From Herminiimonas sp. (GTDB lineage: Bacteria > Pseudomonadota > Gammaproteobacteria > Burkholderiales > Burkholderiaceae), in NCBI RefSeq assembly GCF_030655415.1, contig NZ_JAURVN010000014.1:779892-843891 (forward strand): a stretch of 64,000 bases of DNA. The letters run 5' to 3'. Shown here one piece after another: positions 1-9,356 of the stretch. The translations under genes and the position numbers were made by a program. A model generated the notes under the pieces. The model saw only the letters and a list, made by a program, of their open reading frames with translations. It was not told the origin of the DNA and did no database searches. Within the stretch, counting starts at the first letter, position 1, and each line of letters opens with the position of its first letter.

Positions 1-572
1 TCTGCATCGTAAAGATTGACCTTGATTGCCTGACCGCTTTTGAACTTGGCATCGGCCAAAAACAATTGACGTTTGATCGCTTCGTTTTCGCTGCGTGCAA
101 ATGCCAGTGCATCTTCCGCTGCGAGTACCGCCATGTAGGCAGTCGCTGTACGCACAATCAAATCTTGTTCGGCGGCTGCATACGCTGCGGCTGCTTGCTT
201 CTCGGTCGCCTTGGATTGCTTCCAGTTACGCCATGAGGCGAGACGGAAAATTGGTTGGGTGATCGATAGCGTTCTGTCGTTGGTCGGATAGGTTGCGGTG
301 CCAGTATTGAATACTTGATTTGCACTACTGATAATATTTTGATTAGTATTCGTACGACCGATTTGATATGAAACCTGCGGCAGCAAAGCAGCGCGCGCTT
401 CGGTCACGGCAAAACCGGTTGCTTCATATTCGGTACGTAAGGCGAGATACTTGGGATCGCTCTGTTTTGACAGAGCATAAATTTCCGCGAGCGTTTCAGC
501 TGATGCGGAGCTTGCCGCGAAACTACCGATAATAGCGGCAGCGACGATAAAGCGCGAGTGCATGAGAGTCAT
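1..572 (-). CDS. TolC-family outer membrane efflux/secretion protein, 5' part only
   Basis: The reading frame runs off the left edge, leaving about 190 N-terminal residues. The start ATG at 572 gives a typical signal peptide: a short basic stretch, a hydrophobic AAAIIGSFAAS core and a likely cleavage after SASA. The mature protein begins ETLAEIYALSKQSDPKYL, followed by an 'ARAALLPQV' element and an 'ITQPIF' strand, which are characteristic of the first TolC helical hairpin and barrel entry. TolC-family proteins form trimeric outer membrane ducts that work with a periplasmic adaptor and an inner membrane pump or type I secretion ATPase. A second ATG at 563 is possible. The partner genes would lie outside the window, so efflux and secretion roles cannot be separated. 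The family call is firm. Confidence 0.88.
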   Translation of the reverse strand, partial: MTLMHSRFIVAAAIIGSFAASSASAETLAEIYALSKQSDPKYLALRTEYEATGFAVTEARAALLPQVSYQIGRTNTNQNIISSANQVFNTGTATYPTNDRTLSITQPIFRLASWRNWKQSKATEKQAAAAYAAAEQDLIVRTATAYMAVLAAEDALAFARSENEAIKRQLFLADAKFKSGQAIKVNLYDA

Positions 573-918
573 TTTTGTTCTTGTGATTAAAGGTTGACCA
601 ACACAATTAATTTTTATTTCGCCTCCAGCAACTCGTTGAAAAAATCTCCTTCAACGCGCTTCTTTTTTTTTTGCTGTTTCTCCCGACGAAACTAACTAAA
701 TTTCTTCCGGGATTATCGTGGTTGCCAGCAACATTAACAAGACAATTTCTTGTGTTTAGAGAAATATATTTTAGGTCACAAAAAGTCACAATTTCTCTAT
801 GGAAACTTAATGAAATTCTCTTTTTTCTCATGCGTTTTTTGGTGCGATTTTGAAGGCTGATCGATGGGGAAATCAGTGGTCGAAAAACGGTGTGTTTTTA
901 CGCTTCGGAAACAGCGCA
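573..918. other. AT-rich divergent intergenic region
   Basis: These 346 bases separate the divergent TolC-type gene and the 322-residue unknown gene. The stretch is clearly richer in A and T than its surroundings, with a run of ten T at 663-672, and must contain both promoters. An in-frame TTG at 850 would extend the right-hand gene but has no ribosome binding site. I see no convincing small gene here. Confidence 0.5.
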
Positions 919-1887
919 ATGGCTACAGCCATTGCTCTCGACCCAGTTGCCGCAAAGCATCTTTCTTTGAGCTTGATGCACACCATGCACCAACATGAAA
1001 CAAGCTTCGGCACTAGTTGGTCTGAGCATGATGACCAACGCGGTGCAATGGCTGACGCACGCCTGCAATGTGGCGAATTAAATACAAGTAATGCGTTTGC
1101 TCACGCTTTGTATCTACTCATTAAAAATCTGCCGCTCAATGGCTATGAGCGCTCATTCAAAATGGCCGCAAATAATCTCTGGAGTGAACGCTTCCTGGTA
1201 GGCATCAGCACTGATGTAATTGCTCTGGAAGATATCGTTTTCTTGATGAGAAAAATGGGTTTGCCTGAAGCCTTTATCACGAGCGCTCAAGAGCAACTGC
1301 CAGATGCAAATTTCATCCATATCGGCTTTGAACAGGGACAAATCAGCACGTACAAATTCTATTTGGAATTCCCCAATGGCAAAGGCGACGCAAGCACGCC
1401 ACACCCGCTGTACATCGGCTACAAATGGAATGCTGAAAATTTAGATCAACGCGCGATATCGCGCTATACGCGACCGCAGACAATGAGCTTGCCAAACCTG
1501 CTTGAAAAAGTGGATGCCATGTATGGCGAGCAAAAAGAAAACGACGTTGTGCGCAACATCGCCAAGACCATCATTACCCAGGCAGCAGAAAAAGTCTCAA
1601 CAACCGAACTACTGTTCGTAGAAGTACGAGAAGAAAATTCTCCACGTCTTTCCTTCGACATCAATTTGTACGAAACCGGAATGCACATACGCGATCTGCA
1701 GCCTATGCTGCGCGATTTACGTGAACACTTTGTGATTGATGAGAAAGAATTTACAGAGCTGATGACGCGCACCGAAGATGATCTTGCAGGTCATCTATCA
1801 GGTGGCACCGACCGTAACGGTAATGCGTTTTTAACTACCTATCACGCATGCGTTACAGCCGGAAATACCGATACTAAAAACGTTTAA
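919..1887 (+). CDS. Unrecognised protein, 322 aa
   Basis: I do not recognise a family. The frame is open from a TTG at 850, but the ATG at 919, preceded by GGAA at 907-910, is the better start and gives 322 residues beginning MATAIALDPVAAKHLSLSL. There is no signal peptide or membrane segment; composition is that of a soluble, slightly acidic mixed alpha/beta protein. Codon use resembles the neighbours. Its stop codon TAA (1885-1887) overlaps, on the opposite strand, the stop codon of the convergent SapC-family gene, so the two share the tetranucleotide TTAA and there is no room for a terminator. A functional link between the two is possible but unproven. Confidence 0.75.
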   Translation: MATAIALDPVAAKHLSLSLMHTMHQHETSFGTSWSEHDDQRGAMADARLQCGELNTSNAFAHALYLLIKNLPLNGYERSFKMAANNLWSERFLVGISTDVIALEDIVFLMRKMGLPEAFITSAQEQLPDANFIHIGFEQGQISTYKFYLEFPNGKGDASTPHPLYIGYKWNAENLDQRAISRYTRPQTMSLPNLLEKVDAMYGEQKENDVVRNIAKTIITQAAEKVSTTELLFVEVREENSPRLSFDINLYETGMHIRDLQPMLRDLREHFVIDEKEFTELMTRTEDDLAGHLSGGTDRNGNAFLTTYHACVTAGNTDTKNV

Positions 1888-2672
1888 TGAACAGCTGCAC
1901 TGCCTGTTGCTTCTGCAGTTGTTTCTGCAACTGAAGCTGCCGAAGCAATGCGACGTGAATCCATGCGTTTAGCCAAACGAGTGACATTGTTCAGCGACAT
2001 CAGGTGTGCATAGATCCATGCCATGTAACCGGTACGAACCAATTCCAAAGTCGTAGCGTCGTCCAAGGCATTCAGTTTCACTTCATCGACGACCCAAGCG
2101 CCTTCCAGCGTTTGCTTCACGCCTTCGCGTTCGATGGTGACGACTTTGGATGTCAGCAATCCAAGCTCTGACATCTTCGCAGCGAATGCACTGGTACGTT
2201 TCATTTCGCTGTGGAACAAGACCAGGAACTCGATAACATTTTTCAGGTATGTCGTTTCGGTACCATCAGCAGCGAACAATGCTTCGCCGCGCTCATCGTT
2301 CAAACCGGCGTAGGCTTCATCGATGCAGACCGTCAACGATTCTGCATCATCACTACCTGCCAGGACAAATGGATAACGACGGATAAATGCCGGGATGTAC
2401 GTGCCTGGTTCCCAGTTATCGCTGTCATTGACCAACAGATTGTCTTTATCACCCAAACCAACCAGCGCAGCCATCGTGAAAGGACCGCCTTCTTTACCGA
2501 TAAAAACGATAGGGTAATCGCGCGATGCTTCCGTCAATTCACTACCAGCAATCAGGACTGAATTAGTTTTTGCAGCGAATGCAAAATGATTTGTTTTCAG
2601 TTGGATTTTCAGTTTTTGATGCCGTTCACGATTCAGCGCAACTGCGCGTTCGTAAAAAATCATTGTTGTCAT
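1884..2672 (-). CDS. SapC-family protein
   Basis: 262 residues with the features of the SapC family (named after a gene beside an S-layer gene in Campylobacter): an N-terminal 'HQKLKI' segment, 'YPIVF' near residue 53, then 'ALVGLGDKDNLLV', 'GTYIPAFIRRYPFVL' and 'GEALF'. The order and spacing match the family. Biochemical function is unknown; no catalytic motif is evident and there is no signal peptide. The start ATG at 2672 is preceded by AGGGA; a second in-frame ATG lies three codons later. The last residues are alanine-rich (EATGSAAVH). No S-layer or surface-layer secretion gene is visible in the neighbourhood, so the name should not be taken as a role. Confidence 0.8.
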   Translation of the reverse strand: MTTMIFYERAVALNRERHQKLKIQLKTNHFAFAAKTNSVLIAGSELTEASRDYPIVFIGKEGGPFTMAALVGLGDKDNLLVNDSDNWEPGTYIPAFIRRYPFVLAGSDDAESLTVCIDEAYAGLNDERGEALFAADGTETTYLKNVIEFLVLFHSEMKRTSAFAAKMSELGLLTSKVVTIEREGVKQTLEGAWVVDEVKLNALDDATTLELVRTGYMAWIYAHLMSLNNVTRLAKRMDSRRIASAASVAETTAEATGSAAVH

Positions 2673-3410
2673 TGTCGTCCCTGGATAAACGGAAAAAAGT
2701 GGTAGCCGATCGCTGTAACCGATTAGATGCTCGTTCTATTGTGCCATAGCAAATAGTTAACATGGACTAAATTTGAAGTCACAATTCCTGGCCGAACTTC
2801 TTAGCAACAAGCTTTCCAACTCAACGCGACAATGAATAAATCCGCGATGATGCGACCAATTTACGACCACAATAAAAGCTGATGACGATTAAAACTGCAT
2901 CAGCCAATATTAAGAAGACCTACTTATTAAGTTAGCTGAACATAGTGGATGCGGGTCAGAATGACGCATCCCCACGACATGCACAAGACTTACTGCTAAA
3001 TCAAAATTCCGGTTTATGTGTGCGCACGTCTGCTTTTACTGCCCATATCGCGTCAGTAACTTACCAGAAAATTTATATCATCCCTCAATGCGGCGTACGT
3101 AAATGCTAAATACGTGTCGCATAGTTCGGCACTGATGCAGCGCCCTGATGTCGAACTCCGCAAAGTTATAATGAACGTCGCGACACACCTTGAGCAGCGA
3201 TACCCTTATTCGCACAACTCTGAAAAATTTTGCACTTGAGCGTATCGTTTTATTTTTTATCTCTGCCCTATCCTCATGCACACCCGGGTACACTTTCTGC
3301 TTATTGAAAAGCATTAATGGTCGAAATACAGGGCACCCGATGCACTGGTAAAAGCACATTGCATCCGTGCCCTCAACCCCTGCTTAAACGTTGAACGAAA
3401 GATTCGATCC
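2673..3410. other. 738-base intergenic region, no gene recognised
   Basis: This gap lies between the divergent SapC-family gene and the transglutaminase cluster. Base composition is mixed and somewhat AT-rich. A 93-codon frame on the minus strand (3078-3359) has neither a ribosome binding site nor protein-like composition, so I do not call it. No tRNA, terminator or clear inverted repeat stands out. The promoter of the transglutaminase operon should be in the last 150 bases, but no strong sigma-70 pair could be assigned by eye. Confidence 0.4.
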
Positions 3411-6400
3411 ATGGCTATTCGCGTCGCGCTGCATCACAAAACCCGATATCAATATGACAGACTCGTTAATCTGTCTCCCCATAAAGTCCGTTTGCGACCG
3501 GCACCACATGCCCGCACGCCTATCCTGTCGTATTCATTGACAGTCGAACCGGAACAGCATTTCGTCAACTGGCAACAAGATCCCTACGGCAATTACATCG
3601 GGCGTTTTGTGTTCCCGGAAAAAACCGATGTACTTGAATTTACCGTCGATCTGATCGCGGATATGACGGTCATCAATCCTTTTGATTTTTTCGTCGAAAA
3701 ATACGCAGAACAGTTTCCTTTCAGTTACACGTCGCAGCTGATTACCGAACTGAGCGCCTATCTGAAAGCAGATACGCCAGGGCCGCTGCAAGCTAAATGG
3801 ATAGCTGAAACCAAAGCCGAATTGCTGAAGAAAAATTTGCCGACCAACGATTTTCTGGTGGCGATCAATCAGCGTTTGCAAAAGCACATCGGCTATCTGG
3901 TACGGATGGAACCCGGTGTCCAGAAGCCGGAAGAAACCCTGCTGAACAAGACTGGCTCCTGCCGCGATACCGGCTGGCTGCTGGTGCACATTCTGCGCAA
4001 TATGGGATTAGCGGCGCGCTTCGTTTCCGGTTATTTGATTCAACTCAAATCGGATCAGGAATCGCTGGATGGTCCAAACGGTCCGGACGCCGACTTCACC
4101 GATTTGCATGCGTGGTGCGAAGTTTATATACCGGGCGCGGGCTGGATTGGGCTGGATCCGACTTCCGGCATGCTGGCCAGCGAAGGCCATATTCCATTGG
4201 CCTGCACCGCCATGCCATCGTCAGCGGCGCCGGTCACTGGTTACTCCGACAAGGCGGAAGTCACCTTTGTGCATGAGATGAAAGTCACGCGCATTCACGA
4301 AGATCCCCGCGTTACCAAGCCGTATACCGAAGCCGAATGGAACAGCATCGACAAGCTGGGCCAACTGGTCGATGCTGATCTGAAAAAAAATGACGTACGT
4401 TTGACGCAAGGTGGCGAACCAACCTTTGTCTCTATCGATGACATGGATGGCGCGGAATGGAACACGCTTGCGCATGGAGACAAGAAGCGTGAACTGGCGG
4501 GGCAATTGATGCACCGTTTGAAAAAGCATTTTGCGCCTGGTGGCATGGTGCATTATGGCCAGGGCAAATGGTATCCAGGCGAGCCATTGCCACGCTGGGC
4601 ACTGAATATTTTCTGGCGCATCGATGGTCAGCCGATGTGGCGCGATGCCGCGCTGTTTTCCGATGAAGAAAAAGATGATGGTTATGGCCCGGCAGAAGCC
4701 GAGCGCTATGCAACGGAACTGGTCAAGGCCTTGTCGCTGCCGGCTGGCAGTTTGCTGCCAGCGTATGAAGATGCGGCAACCCAGTCGCAGATCGAACAAC
4801 GTTTACCGGTCAATCTCGACCCGCTTAAATCCGACCTGGATTCACCGGTAGAACGGCAACGTCTGGCGCGTTTGCTGGAACAAGGACTCGGCGAACTAGT
4901 CGGCTATGTGCTGCCGATCAAGCCGGCTGAAGTCGATCCGGATATTGCATTGGGAACCTCGTGGCGTACCAGTAAGTGGCCACTCAAACGCGAGCATTTG
5001 TATTTGGTCGAGGGCGATTCACCTATGGGTCTGCGCCTGCCGCTGAATGCCTTGCCATGGGTATTGCCGGAAGATGTACCGCCAGAATTCGATGTCGATC
5101 CTTACGTCAAGCGCGGTGCGCTGGCATCCGCTAAAACAGAAACAGAAAACGCCGCGCGCGCCAAACCGCCAGCAGCGAAACTGCAAGAAAATCCGGACGC
5201 GCGTGAAGTCATTCACACCGCACTCTGCGTACAAGTACGTGAAGGCCGCCTGCATATTTTCATGCCGCCACTCAAACGCATCGAAGATTATCTGGCGCTG
5301 GTAGCGATCATTGAACATACCGCCGCCAAGCTGAGCATGAAGCTGTGGATGGAAGGTTATCCGCCGCCACGCGATCCGCGCATCAAGATGCTGAGCGTCA
5401 CGCCAGATCCTGGTGTGATCGAGGTCAACATTCATCCGGCCGCGACCTGGAATGAGCTGGTCTACAACATCACGACGTTGTATGAAGAAGCGCGTCTGAC
5501 GCGGCTCGGCACGGAAAAATTCATGGTCGATGGTCGCCACACCGGCACTGGCGGCGGCAATCACGCCACGCTCGGCGGTGCGACCACTGCCGACAGTCCG
5601 ATCCTGCGCCGTCCACATGTGTTGAAAAGCCTGATCACCTACTGGCAAAATCATCCGGCGCTGTCGTATCTGTTCTCGGGTACCTTCATCGGCCCTACAA
5701 GCCAGGCGCCACGCGTGGATGAAGCGCGCGACGACAACTTGTATGAATTGGCAATTGCGTTCCAGCAGATGGATCAGATGTTGCCGAACATGCAGGAAAG
5801 CGAACGCCCTTGGCTGGTCGATCGCTTGCTGCGTAACCTACTGGTCGATCTGACCGGCAATACGCATCGCTCGGAATTTTCAATCGACAAGTTGTACTCG
5901 CCAGCGGGACCGACAGGCCGGCTTGGCATATTAGAATTCCGCGGTTTTGAAATGCCGCCGCATGAACGCATGAGCCTGCTGCAAATGTTACTAATCCGGG
6001 CACTGGTCGCGCGTTTCTGGAACGAGCCGTATCCATGCAAACTGGTGCCGTGGGGCGTTGCATTGCATGACCGCTGGATGCTGCCGCACTTTGTGGCGCA
6101 GGATATCCGCGACGTGGTTAAGGATTTACGCGCAGCTGGCTATGCATTTGAAGAAAGCTGGTTCGATCCATTCATAGAATTCCGCTTCCCGCGTTTCGGC
6201 ACCGTCGTCTACGAAGGTGTGGAAATGGAATTGCGCCAGGCGATCGAACCATGGAATGTTTTAGGCGAAGAAGTTGCCAGCGGCGGAACCGCGCGTTATG
6301 TCGATTCATCCGTCGAACGGATGCAGTTGCGTTTGCGCGGCATGACCGAAGGCCGCTACATCGTGGCGTGCAACGGCCGTCCCGTTCCGCTGCACCCAAC

Positions 6401-6734
6401 CGGCATACCGGGCGAATTTGTCGCTGGCATACGCTTCAAGGCATGGAATCCGTGGTCGGCCATGCATCCGACTATCGGCGTTCACGCGCCACTGACTTTT
6501 GATCTGGTCGACACTTGGAGCGGTCGCGCAATCGGCGGCTGCACCTACCATGTATCGCATCCGGGTGGCCGTAGTGAAGAAAATTCACCGGTCAATGCCA
6601 ACGCTGCCGAAGCACGCCGATTTGCCCGCTTTTGGGAACATGGGCATACTCCGGGTCCGATTACGGTTTATAAAGAAGACTTGAACCCAAGTTTTCCAAT
6701 GACGCTCGACCTGCGCTGGCAACCAAACCGATAA
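3411..6734 (+). CDS. Transglutaminase-like protease/ligase fused to DUF2126 (putative amidoligase)
   Basis: A 1107-residue fusion. Residues 1-90 form the beta-rich N-terminal domain of bacterial transglutaminase-like proteins ('LHHKTRYQYDRLVNLSPHKVRL'-type opening). Residues ~150-260 are the transglutaminase core with a complete catalytic triad: Cys184 in 'TGSCRDTGW', His233 in 'DLHAWCEVY' and Asp249 in 'GLDPTSG'. From about residue 310 ('RLTQGGEPTFV') to the C-terminus is the long DUF2126 domain, predicted from comparative genomics to be an amidoligase-like enzyme. There is no signal peptide. The gene is followed after six bases by the ATP-grasp/alpha-E gene and then a second transglutaminase, an arrangement known from many proteobacteria and predicted to modify peptides. 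Substrate and product are unknown. The domain call is firm; the reaction is inference. Confidence 0.9.
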   Translation: MAIRVALHHKTRYQYDRLVNLSPHKVRLRPAPHARTPILSYSLTVEPEQHFVNWQQDPYGNYIGRFVFPEKTDVLEFTVDLIADMTVINPFDFFVEKYAEQFPFSYTSQLITELSAYLKADTPGPLQAKWIAETKAELLKKNLPTNDFLVAINQRLQKHIGYLVRMEPGVQKPEETLLNKTGSCRDTGWLLVHILRNMGLAARFVSGYLIQLKSDQESLDGPNGPDADFTDLHAWCEVYIPGAGWIGLDPTSGMLASEGHIPLACTAMPSSAAPVTGYSDKAEVTFVHEMKVTRIHEDPRVTKPYTEAEWNSIDKLGQLVDADLKKNDVRLTQGGEPTFVSIDDMDGAEWNTLAHGDKKRELAGQLMHRLKKHFAPGGMVHYGQGKWYPGEPLPRWALNIFWRIDGQPMWRDAALFSDEEKDDGYGPAEAERYATELVKALSLPAGSLLPAYEDAATQSQIEQRLPVNLDPLKSDLDSPVERQRLARLLEQGLGELVGYVLPIKPAEVDPDIALGTSWRTSKWPLKREHLYLVEGDSPMGLRLPLNALPWVLPEDVPPEFDVDPYVKRGALASAKTETENAARAKPPAAKLQENPDAREVIHTALCVQVREGRLHIFMPPLKRIEDYLALVAIIEHTAAKLSMKLWMEGYPPPRDPRIKMLSVTPDPGVIEVNIHPAATWNELVYNITTLYEEARLTRLGTEKFMVDGRHTGTGGGNHATLGGATTADSPILRRPHVLKSLITYWQNHPALSYLFSGTFIGPTSQAPRVDEARDDNLYELAIAFQQMDQMLPNMQESERPWLVDRLLRNLLVDLTGNTHRSEFSIDKLYSPAGPTGRLGILEFRGFEMPPHERMSLLQMLLIRALVARFWNEPYPCKLVPWGVALHDRWMLPHFVAQDIRDVVKDLRAAGYAFEESWFDPFIEFRFPRFGTVVYEGVEMELRQAIEPWNVLGEEVASGGTARYVDSSVERMQLRLRGMTEGRYIVACNGRPVPLHPTGIPGEFVAGIRFKAWNPWSAMHPTIGVHAPLTFDLVDTWSGRAIGGCTYHVSHPGGRSEENSPVNANAAEARRFARFWEHGHTPGPITVYKEDLNPSFPMTLDLRWQPNR

Positions 6735-6740
6735 GAAAAA

Positions 6741-9356
6741 ATGTTATTAGAACAATTGCTAACGGACTATCCGGCGGCACAGGGCAACTTCGACGAGATG
6801 CGCGATGAGGCCGGGGAAACGCGGGCTCATTGGCGCACTTTTTTGGAGTATTTATCCAGAGAAACGCCCAATGAGATGCGTCAGCGCATCGACAATGTGC
6901 GCCGACGTTTACGCAACAACGGCGTCACCTACAACGTGTATGACGATGCCAGCGGTGTACACAGACCGTGGGATCTGAACGTACTGCCATTGATTTTGCC
7001 GCACGATGAATGGGCCGAGATCGAAGCAGCCGTCACCCAGCGTGCCACACTGCTCAATCGTATCTTGCTGGATGTGTATGGCGAACAAAAGCTGCTGGAA
7101 GAAGGTTTATTGCCGCCAGCGCTCATCCATGGCAATGCCGGTTTCCTGCGTCCTTGCCACGATATTGCACATCGCGATGGCATTGCCATGCACTTCTACG
7201 CAGTCGACATGGCGCGTGCGCCCAACGGCCAATGGTGGGTCGTCGCCGACCGTACGCAAGCGCCGTCCGGCGCTGGTTATGCGCTGGAAAACCGCTCCAT
7301 TATTTCTCGCGCTTTTCCTGATTTATTTCGTGACCTCAAAGTACAGCACTTGGCTGGATTTTTCTCCACCATGCGCGACAGCCTGGCGCATTGGGGTCGC
7401 TTGTGCGCCGCAAATCAATATGGCGATGAGCTTGGTTTGCCTTTGCGCGAAGACGAACAGCCGCTGATTGTTTTGCTGACGCCAGGGCCGTATAACGAAA
7501 CCTATTACGAACAAACTTTCCTCGCAAAGTATCTTGGCTTTCCTTTGGTCGAAGGTAGTGACCTGACGGTACGTAACGGCATGGTCTGGTACAAAACGCT
7601 GTCCGGCCTGCAGCGCGTGCATGTCATTCTGCGCCGCGTCGATGATGATTTTTGCGATCCGCTTGAACTGCGTACCGATTCGGTTTTGGGTGTGGCCGGC
7701 TTGATCGAAGCCGCACGGCGCGGCAATGTACTCATCGCCAACAGCCTCGGTTCCAATCTGCTGTCATCGGGTGCCTTGCTGGGCTTCTTGCCTACTCTAT
7801 GCCAACGCCTGCTGGACGAACCGTTGAAAATGCCTTCCGTCGGCACTTGGTGGTGCGGCGAACCTCTTGCGCTGGAACAGGTGATCGAAAATCTGGATAG
7901 GCTGATCATCAAGCCGAGCTTTCCGCAATTGCAAAACATGCCGGTGTTCGGTCAGGATTTGAAAGGTGAAGCGCGCGACGCGTTCATCGCCAGCTTGCGC
8001 GCTGAACCGCAAAATTTCGTCGCACAAGATTTAGTACAACTGTCGCAGGCCCCTGTTTGGAAATCCGATAAGAAACCCGGCCTCGATGCATCGGCGATCG
8101 GCTTGCGGGTCTATGCCTGCGCCACGCCAGATGGCTATGTCGTGATGCCAGGCGGCTTGACGCGCGTCGCGACCGGTCCTGATGCGCGCGTGCTGACGAT
8201 GCAGCGCGGCGGGGGTAGTAAAGATACATGGGTACAAGGAATAGCCAGTACTCCAATGCTGAACATGCGGCAACTCGCTGTCAGCAATGAAGACTTGCTG
8301 CGTGAAGATACGCGCCTGTCGAGCCGTCTAACTGAAAATTTGTACTGGTTTGGTCGCTATACCGAACGCTGCATGACTGTGTCGCGCCTGATACGCACCA
8401 CTCTCGACTTCATGCTGAATACTCAGCCAGAACATCGGGGTAAAGAATGGCCAGTAATTCAGGGTTTGTGCAAGTCGTTCGGCTTGATAGAGAGCATTCC
8501 GGAAGAACAAAGCCAAACGCAAAGTCAGGGGCAAAGTCAAAGTCAGTCGCAAAAGACGGAAGAATTGCTAAGCGATGCCGAGGTCGAAGCTGCATTGGTG
8601 CTGGCGGTCATCTCAACAGATTTGCCGGGACCTGCGTCCTATCTTGAACAGCTCTATCGCATCGGCAGCCAATTGCGTGAACGACTGTCACAGGACAATT
8701 GGCGCATTCTGAACCGCATGATAGAACGTCCCGACAGCAGCGCGCCGCCATCTTTGGCCGAAGCTGGCGTAATACTCGATGAGACGATCACTTCGCTGAT
8801 GACGCTGGCGGGCTTTGCGACCGACGGTATGACGCGCGACAACAGCTGGCGCTTTCTATCGATAGGCCGACGTATAGAACGGCTGCAATTTCAGTGCGTC
8901 ATCCTGCAACATGCGCTGCAAATGAACTCCGGCAGCTACCTCGATTGGTTGCTCGAATTATCGGACAGCAGCGTCACTTATCGCTCGCGTTACAAGGCGC
9001 GTCCGGAATGGGTACGCACCCTAGATCTGTTGCTGCTGGACGAGACCAATCCACGCTCCGTCATGTTTCAACTGCAAGGTATCGTGAAGTATCAGGAAAA
9101 ACTTTCCGTGACCTATGGCTATTGCGGCGAAAGACTGCTGACACCGGTCATGAAAGAACTGAGCGCTCTATCACCGAGAACCGATCTGCGCAGTGGCAAT
9201 TTAGAACTGGTTGATTTGCTGGCGCGTATCAACCTCGCCAGCTATGAAGTTTCTGAACAACTAGGCTTGCGTTTCTTCAGCTATACGGGTGACATGCGTG
9301 GCGATGTTCGTGGCGACAATATGGACGAGGAACAAGCAGCATGTGCGCATCAATGA
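6741..9356 (+). CDS. Circularly permuted ATP-grasp type 2 protein fused to alpha-E domain
   Basis: 871 residues. The first ~500 match the DUF404/DUF407 circularly permuted ATP-grasp family ('GVTYNVYDDASG', 'RPWDLNVLPL', 'GPYNETYYEQTFLAKYLG', 'VLRRVDDDFCDPLELR'), expected to form amide bonds from ATP and a carboxylate. From about residue 515 ('LSSRLTENLYWFGRYTERC') the helical alpha-E (DUF403) domain follows. Most genomes encode these as two proteins or a fusion; here it is a fusion. A low-complexity glutamine/serine insert (QSQTQSQGQSQSQSQ, around residues 589-605) interrupts the alpha-E domain after its first helices. The gene starts 6 bases after the DUF2126 gene and its 3' end overlaps the next gene, indicating one operon. 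Predicted cytoplasmic. Function is by family prediction only. Confidence 0.9.
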   Translation: MLLEQLLTDYPAAQGNFDEMRDEAGETRAHWRTFLEYLSRETPNEMRQRIDNVRRRLRNNGVTYNVYDDASGVHRPWDLNVLPLILPHDEWAEIEAAVTQRATLLNRILLDVYGEQKLLEEGLLPPALIHGNAGFLRPCHDIAHRDGIAMHFYAVDMARAPNGQWWVVADRTQAPSGAGYALENRSIISRAFPDLFRDLKVQHLAGFFSTMRDSLAHWGRLCAANQYGDELGLPLREDEQPLIVLLTPGPYNETYYEQTFLAKYLGFPLVEGSDLTVRNGMVWYKTLSGLQRVHVILRRVDDDFCDPLELRTDSVLGVAGLIEAARRGNVLIANSLGSNLLSSGALLGFLPTLCQRLLDEPLKMPSVGTWWCGEPLALEQVIENLDRLIIKPSFPQLQNMPVFGQDLKGEARDAFIASLRAEPQNFVAQDLVQLSQAPVWKSDKKPGLDASAIGLRVYACATPDGYVVMPGGLTRVATGPDARVLTMQRGGGSKDTWVQGIASTPMLNMRQLAVSNEDLLREDTRLSSRLTENLYWFGRYTERCMTVSRLIRTTLDFMLNTQPEHRGKEWPVIQGLCKSFGLIESIPEEQSQTQSQGQSQSQSQKTEELLSDAEVEAALVLAVISTDLPGPASYLEQLYRIGSQLRERLSQDNWRILNRMIERPDSSAPPSLAEAGVILDETITSLMTLAGFATDGMTRDNSWRFLSIGRRIERLQFQCVILQHALQMNSGSYLDWLLELSDSSVTYRSRYKARPEWVRTLDLLLLDETNPRSVMFQLQGIVKYQEKLSVTYGYCGERLLTPVMKELSALSPRTDLRSGNLELVDLLARINLASYEVSEQLGLRFFSYTGDMRGDVRGDNMDEEQAACAHQ

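Noticed and set aside
3078..3359. Possible 93-codon gene in the 738-base gap
   Set aside because: No ribosome binding site, odd composition, and no counterpart in the neighbouring genes.
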